Positions 61,445 through 64,000 of a DNA stretch of 64,000 bases are shown one piece after another. The notes under the pieces were generated by a model, which searched no databases, was not told the DNA's origin, and was given only the letters and a program-made list of their open reading frames with translations. Position 1 is the stretch's first letter. Every line of letters starts with the position of its first letter. This DNA is from Sulfuricella sp. (lineage in GTDB: Bacteria; Pseudomonadota; Gammaproteobacteria; Burkholderiales; Sulfuricellaceae), in assembly GCA_041651995.1 (NCBI GenBank), contig JBAZID010000005.1, positions 62,001-126,000 of the forward strand, written 5' to 3'. The position numbers and the translations under genes are program-made.

Positions 61445-62875
61445 TCATGGTTTTTTATGCTCCTCACTAGTGGCAACGCCAGGCAGGGTCTGCAACAGGC
61501 CGTAATCAAGGTTGCCCATGGACTGGGCCAGGGTGGCGCGGGAAACATTCCAGTTGAGCGCTGCCTGCACCCGCTGCTGGCGGGCGCTGGCCAGCGCGCT
61601 CTGGGCATTGAGGACATCGAGGATGCTGCCCACGCCGGCCTTGTAGCGGCCCAGCGCCACCTGTTCCGACTGGGTGGCGCTGTTCAGCAGATCGCTGCTG
61701 GTGCGCAGCGCCTGGGTGGCGGTATGCAGGCTGTGGTAGGCGTTCCACACATCCAGCGCCACCTGCAGGCGGATGCGATCGCGCTGGGCACCCCTGGCAT
61801 CGGCCTGGGCCTCGGCGGCGCGCACGCGGTAAGCCGGTGCAAAGCCTGAGAAAAATGGAATGGTCAGCGTAACGCCGACCGATGAGCCATGCGATGTGGC
61901 ACTGCCATCCGTGTTCGACAGATCGCTCCTGGCTGCGAGGGAAATGCTGGGCCGCCCTGCGGCGCGAACCGCATTCAGGTTTGCCGCGGCGGCACGGACC
62001 TGGGCCTCGGCAGCCAGCAGATCAGGACGGCGGCGGCGCGCCTCTTCAACCAGCGCATTCACGTCACGCTCGAACGCATCTCCCGGCGTGACCTCTGCCG
62101 CGGGCACCAGGCTCGGGGGGCGATGGGCATCCTGGCCAATGACGTTTGCCAGCGCGCCCTGGGCGCTCTTCTGACTGCCTTCTGCGGTAATCCGGTTGAG
62201 CGTCGCCTGCGACCAGGCAGTCTGCGCCTGGAGCTTGTCGGCAGGGGTGGCGGCTCCGGCCTTGTAGCGTGCCTCGGCGGCGCTGAAGCTTTCCTTGCTG
62301 GCGCGCTCGGATTCCTGTGCCGCAAAGAGCGCCGATACGTTTGCCTGCGCCTGATAGAAAGCCTGCACCGCCGCGAGAAACACCGCCTGTACCGTGCTGT
62401 CCTGCGTGGCAGACGCGGCAGCCAGCAACTGGCGGGCATTCTCCAGCGCCGCCTCGCGTGCGCCGAAGTCGTACAGCAGGTAGGACAGAGTCAGTCCGGT
62501 GCCATTCTGATCGTAAGGCGAGCGGCTCCCATCCGTATCGGTCCAGTTGCGGCTGGCGGAAACACTGCCGGACAGGCCGGGCAGATATGCCGCCCGGGCC
62601 ACCCCCACCTGGGCCGCCTGGGCGCGGGCATTGGCCCACACCTCGCGGGTTTGCGGGTTGTTGCACAGCGCAAGGTCCACCACCTCCAAGAGCGCCAGCG
62701 GCGCGGCGGACTGCGGCGCGGTACAGGGCATGACGCCCTCTGCGGCGGGGCCATACAGGACCGGCCTGGGCGGAACCAGCGCATCCGTGTCGAAGGGATC
62801 GCCAACTCCGGCGGCCAGGGCGTTGCCCGCCAGCAGAAAAACCCCCGGCAATATGCGTATAAAACCGTATTTCAT
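61445..62875 (-). CDS. TolC-family outer membrane efflux protein
   Basis: 476 residues with a signal peptide. It has two outer-membrane-factor repeats, with LLEVVDLALCNNPQTREVWANARAQ and FYQAQANVSALFAAQESERAS in the first, and RRRPDLLAAEAQVRAAAANL and LGRYKAGVGSILDVLNAQSAL in the second. It forms the outer-membrane channel for the MacAB pump encoded downstream in the same operon. Confidence 0.93.
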   Translation of the reverse strand: MKYGFIRILPGVFLLAGNALAAGVGDPFDTDALVPPRPVLYGPAAEGVMPCTAPQSAAPLALLEVVDLALCNNPQTREVWANARAQAAQVGVARAAYLPGLSGSVSASRNWTDTDGSRSPYDQNGTGLTLSYLLYDFGAREAALENARQLLAAASATQDSTVQAVFLAAVQAFYQAQANVSALFAAQESERASKESFSAAEARYKAGAATPADKLQAQTAWSQATLNRITAEGSQKSAQGALANVIGQDAHRPPSLVPAAEVTPGDAFERDVNALVEEARRRRPDLLAAEAQVRAAAANLNAVRAAGRPSISLAARSDLSNTDGSATSHGSSVGVTLTIPFFSGFAPAYRVRAAEAQADARGAQRDRIRLQVALDVWNAYHSLHTATQALRTSSDLLNSATQSEQVALGRYKAGVGSILDVLNAQSALASARQQRVQAALNWNVSRATLAQSMGNLDYGLLQTLPGVATSEEHKKP

Positions 62876-62934
62876 AAGATTGGAAATGGTCGAGAGGCTG
62901 ATTGGATGGTGTTTTGCATGGTTAGTTCAACTTC

Positions 62935-63046
62935 CGATTATCCCGGATTGTCCATTGGAATGCTTGTGCATGCAGGAGAGGCGCCCTCGCCGCGATTTGC
63001 GATCGCATTCGCAGCAATGTTTTGACTCTAATGGATTATCCCGGAT
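62935..63046. repeat. REP-like dispersed repeat, copy B
   Basis: TTATCCCGGATT occurs twice, near 62938 and 63036. Between them lie TTGTGCATGCAGGAG and GGCGCCCTCGCCGCGATTTG, the same two blocks as at 2112-2215 but rearranged. The 263-bp gap 62876-63138 upstream of the tolC gene has no other feature I recognise. Confidence 0.5.
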
Positions 63047-63138
63047 TATAGGCAGGTCTGAAGTTTGTAGCCAACCCTGGCACATGCCCGATGCCGAAGC
63101 GCTCTCGCGGCTCTGTTTCAGGATGGTCTCCCAGCGCG

Positions 63139-64000
63139 CTAGATTCTACCCCGCACGAATTGCTCGAACTGTTCTGCCGGTAGCGCTTTGCTGAAATGAT
63201 AGCCCTGCACTTCATTGCAACCTTTTTCGTGCAGGAACGCCAGTTGCCCTTCCGTCTCCACGCCTTCGGCAATGGTCATCATGCCCAGGCTGTTCGCAAG
63301 ACTGATAATGGCGCCGACGATTGCCTTGTCATCCGGGTCTTCGGTGATGTCGCGCACGAAGGACTGGTCAATCTTGAGCTTGTAGATCTGGAAGCGCTTG
63401 AGGTAACTCAGCGAGGAATAGCCGGTGCCGAAATCGTCGATCGACATGCGGATGCCGCGCTCATGCAAGACATCCATCACCGCGATGGCCGCGAGCGGGT
63501 CATCCATGGCAACGCCTTCGGTCAACTCCAGTTCAAGATACTGCGGCGGCAGTTGTGTTTCGTCGAGAATCCGTGCCACCAGATCGGGCAGGCTGAGATG
63601 ACGGAATTGCACCGCTGAAAGATTGACCGCCATCGTCATCGGCGCGAGACCATTGTCGATCCAGGTCTTTAGCTGGTTAAGCGCGCTGCGCATCACCCAC
63701 TCCCCGATCTGCAGAATCTGGCCGCTGTCCTCCGCAATCGGGATGAATTCAGTTGGAGAAATCAGGCCCAGTTCAGGATGCTGCCAGCGCAACAAGGCTT
63801 CCGCACCGATGATGCGCCAGTCCTGCAACGACACCTGGGGTTGATAGTGCAATTGCAACTGACCACGTTCCAGCGCGTGGCGCAATGCATTTTCCAGTTG
63901 CAGGGTGCGTGCTGAACGCGCCTGCATTTCCGGGGTAAAGAAGCGGTAACTGTTGCGGCCATCGCGCTTGGCGCGGTACATCGCAACATCGGCACGCTGG
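63139..64000 (-). CDS. EAL-domain c-di-GMP phosphodiesterase, 5' part cut by window end
   Basis: 287 residues are visible. The upstream end reads RADVAMYRAKRDGRNSYRFF, the typical tail of a GGDEF domain, so the full protein is probably GGDEF-EAL. The EAL domain keeps all catalytic motifs: AEALLRW, AVNLSAVQF, LELELTEG, IDDFGTGYSSLSYLK, KIDQSFVRDI and AEGVE. It should hydrolyse c-di-GMP. The gene continues beyond base 64000. Confidence 0.93.
   Translation of the reverse strand, partial: QRADVAMYRAKRDGRNSYRFFTPEMQARSARTLQLENALRHALERGQLQLHYQPQVSLQDWRIIGAEALLRWQHPELGLISPTEFIPIAEDSGQILQIGEWVMRSALNQLKTWIDNGLAPMTMAVNLSAVQFRHLSLPDLVARILDETQLPPQYLELELTEGVAMDDPLAAIAVMDVLHERGIRMSIDDFGTGYSSLSYLKRFQIYKLKIDQSFVRDITEDPDDKAIVGAIISLANSLGMMTIAEGVETEGQLAFLHEKGCNEVQGYHFSKALPAEQFEQFVRGRI

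Noticed and set aside
61889..63025. 378-codon plus-strand open frame over the tolC gene
   Set aside because: Arg/Gly-rich antisense shadow; no domain.

Overview
The window reads as the chromosome of a betaproteobacterium, most likely of the Nitrosomonadales (Sulfuricella/Gallionella-like lineages). This is inferred from the protein families and their order: the PrsK/PrsR two-component pair and glycosyltransferase of exopolysaccharide/PEP-CTERM systems, hpnCDE for squalene, gltX-surE-pcm-nlpD, hom-thrC beside an AlaT-type aminotransferase, and MacAB-TolC. Coding density is high and most genes are housekeeping or envelope genes. There is no prophage, no intact insertion sequence and no CRISPR array, but small dispersed palindromic repeats are common.

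Layout. 1-11 kb is an envelope polysaccharide region: an asparagine-synthetase homologue with a degenerate glutaminase half, PrsR, PrsK and a PEP-CTERM-type sugar transferase on the minus strand behind a sigma-54 promoter, a trypsin-like protease, a MITE, then a UDP-sugar dehydrogenase and a UDP-HexNAc epimerase on the plus strand. 11-16 kb holds a lytic transglycosylase and a four-gene cassette: a Tat-exported Cys-rich protein, a PqqD-like protein, an HprK-like kinase and a nucleotidyltransferase. The cassette has its own sigma-54-like promoter and shares an upstream octamer with the PrsK/PrsR operon. A tRNA-Leu(TAG) follows. 16-24 kb: hpnCDE, thrC, hom, alaT, a DUF498 protein and a HAD nucleotidase. 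24-31 kb: a signalling cluster (CheR, CheB, NarX-type kinase, LuxR-type regulator, EAL/HDOD protein). 30.5-37.4 kb: nlpD, pcm, surE, gltX and ppdK. 37-44.7 kb: hicAB, def, a thioinosine phosphorylase/HPRT pair, a deacetylase, a PatZ-like protein and a VapBC-type module. 44.8-48.5 kb: mtnA and a FucA-like aldolase, a tyrosine phosphatase, repeats and small membrane genes. 48.5-52.8 kb: an EAL/HDOD protein and a DUF1631 protein downstream of a c-di-GMP-I riboswitch. 52.9-57.2 kb: holin-like protein, srkA, yaeQ, an AI-2E-family transporter and a GAF protein. 57.2-62.9 kb: a TolC-MacA-MacB operon ending in a secretin-like protein. The window closes inside an active-looking EAL protein.

How the genes may work together. 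PrsK/PrsR with RpoN probably controls its own operon and perhaps the Tat/PqqD/HprK/nucleotidyltransferase cassette. That cassette resembles a RiPP-type modification system acting on an exported protein and is the best candidate here for an uncharacterised system. C-di-GMP signalling recurs: one riboswitch, two degenerate EAL/HDOD proteins and one intact EAL protein. The methylthio-nucleoside genes form a coherent salvage route: thioinosine phosphorylase gives hypoxanthine for the coupled HPRT, and the ribose phosphate can pass through MtnA to a FucA-like aldolase (DHAP shunt).
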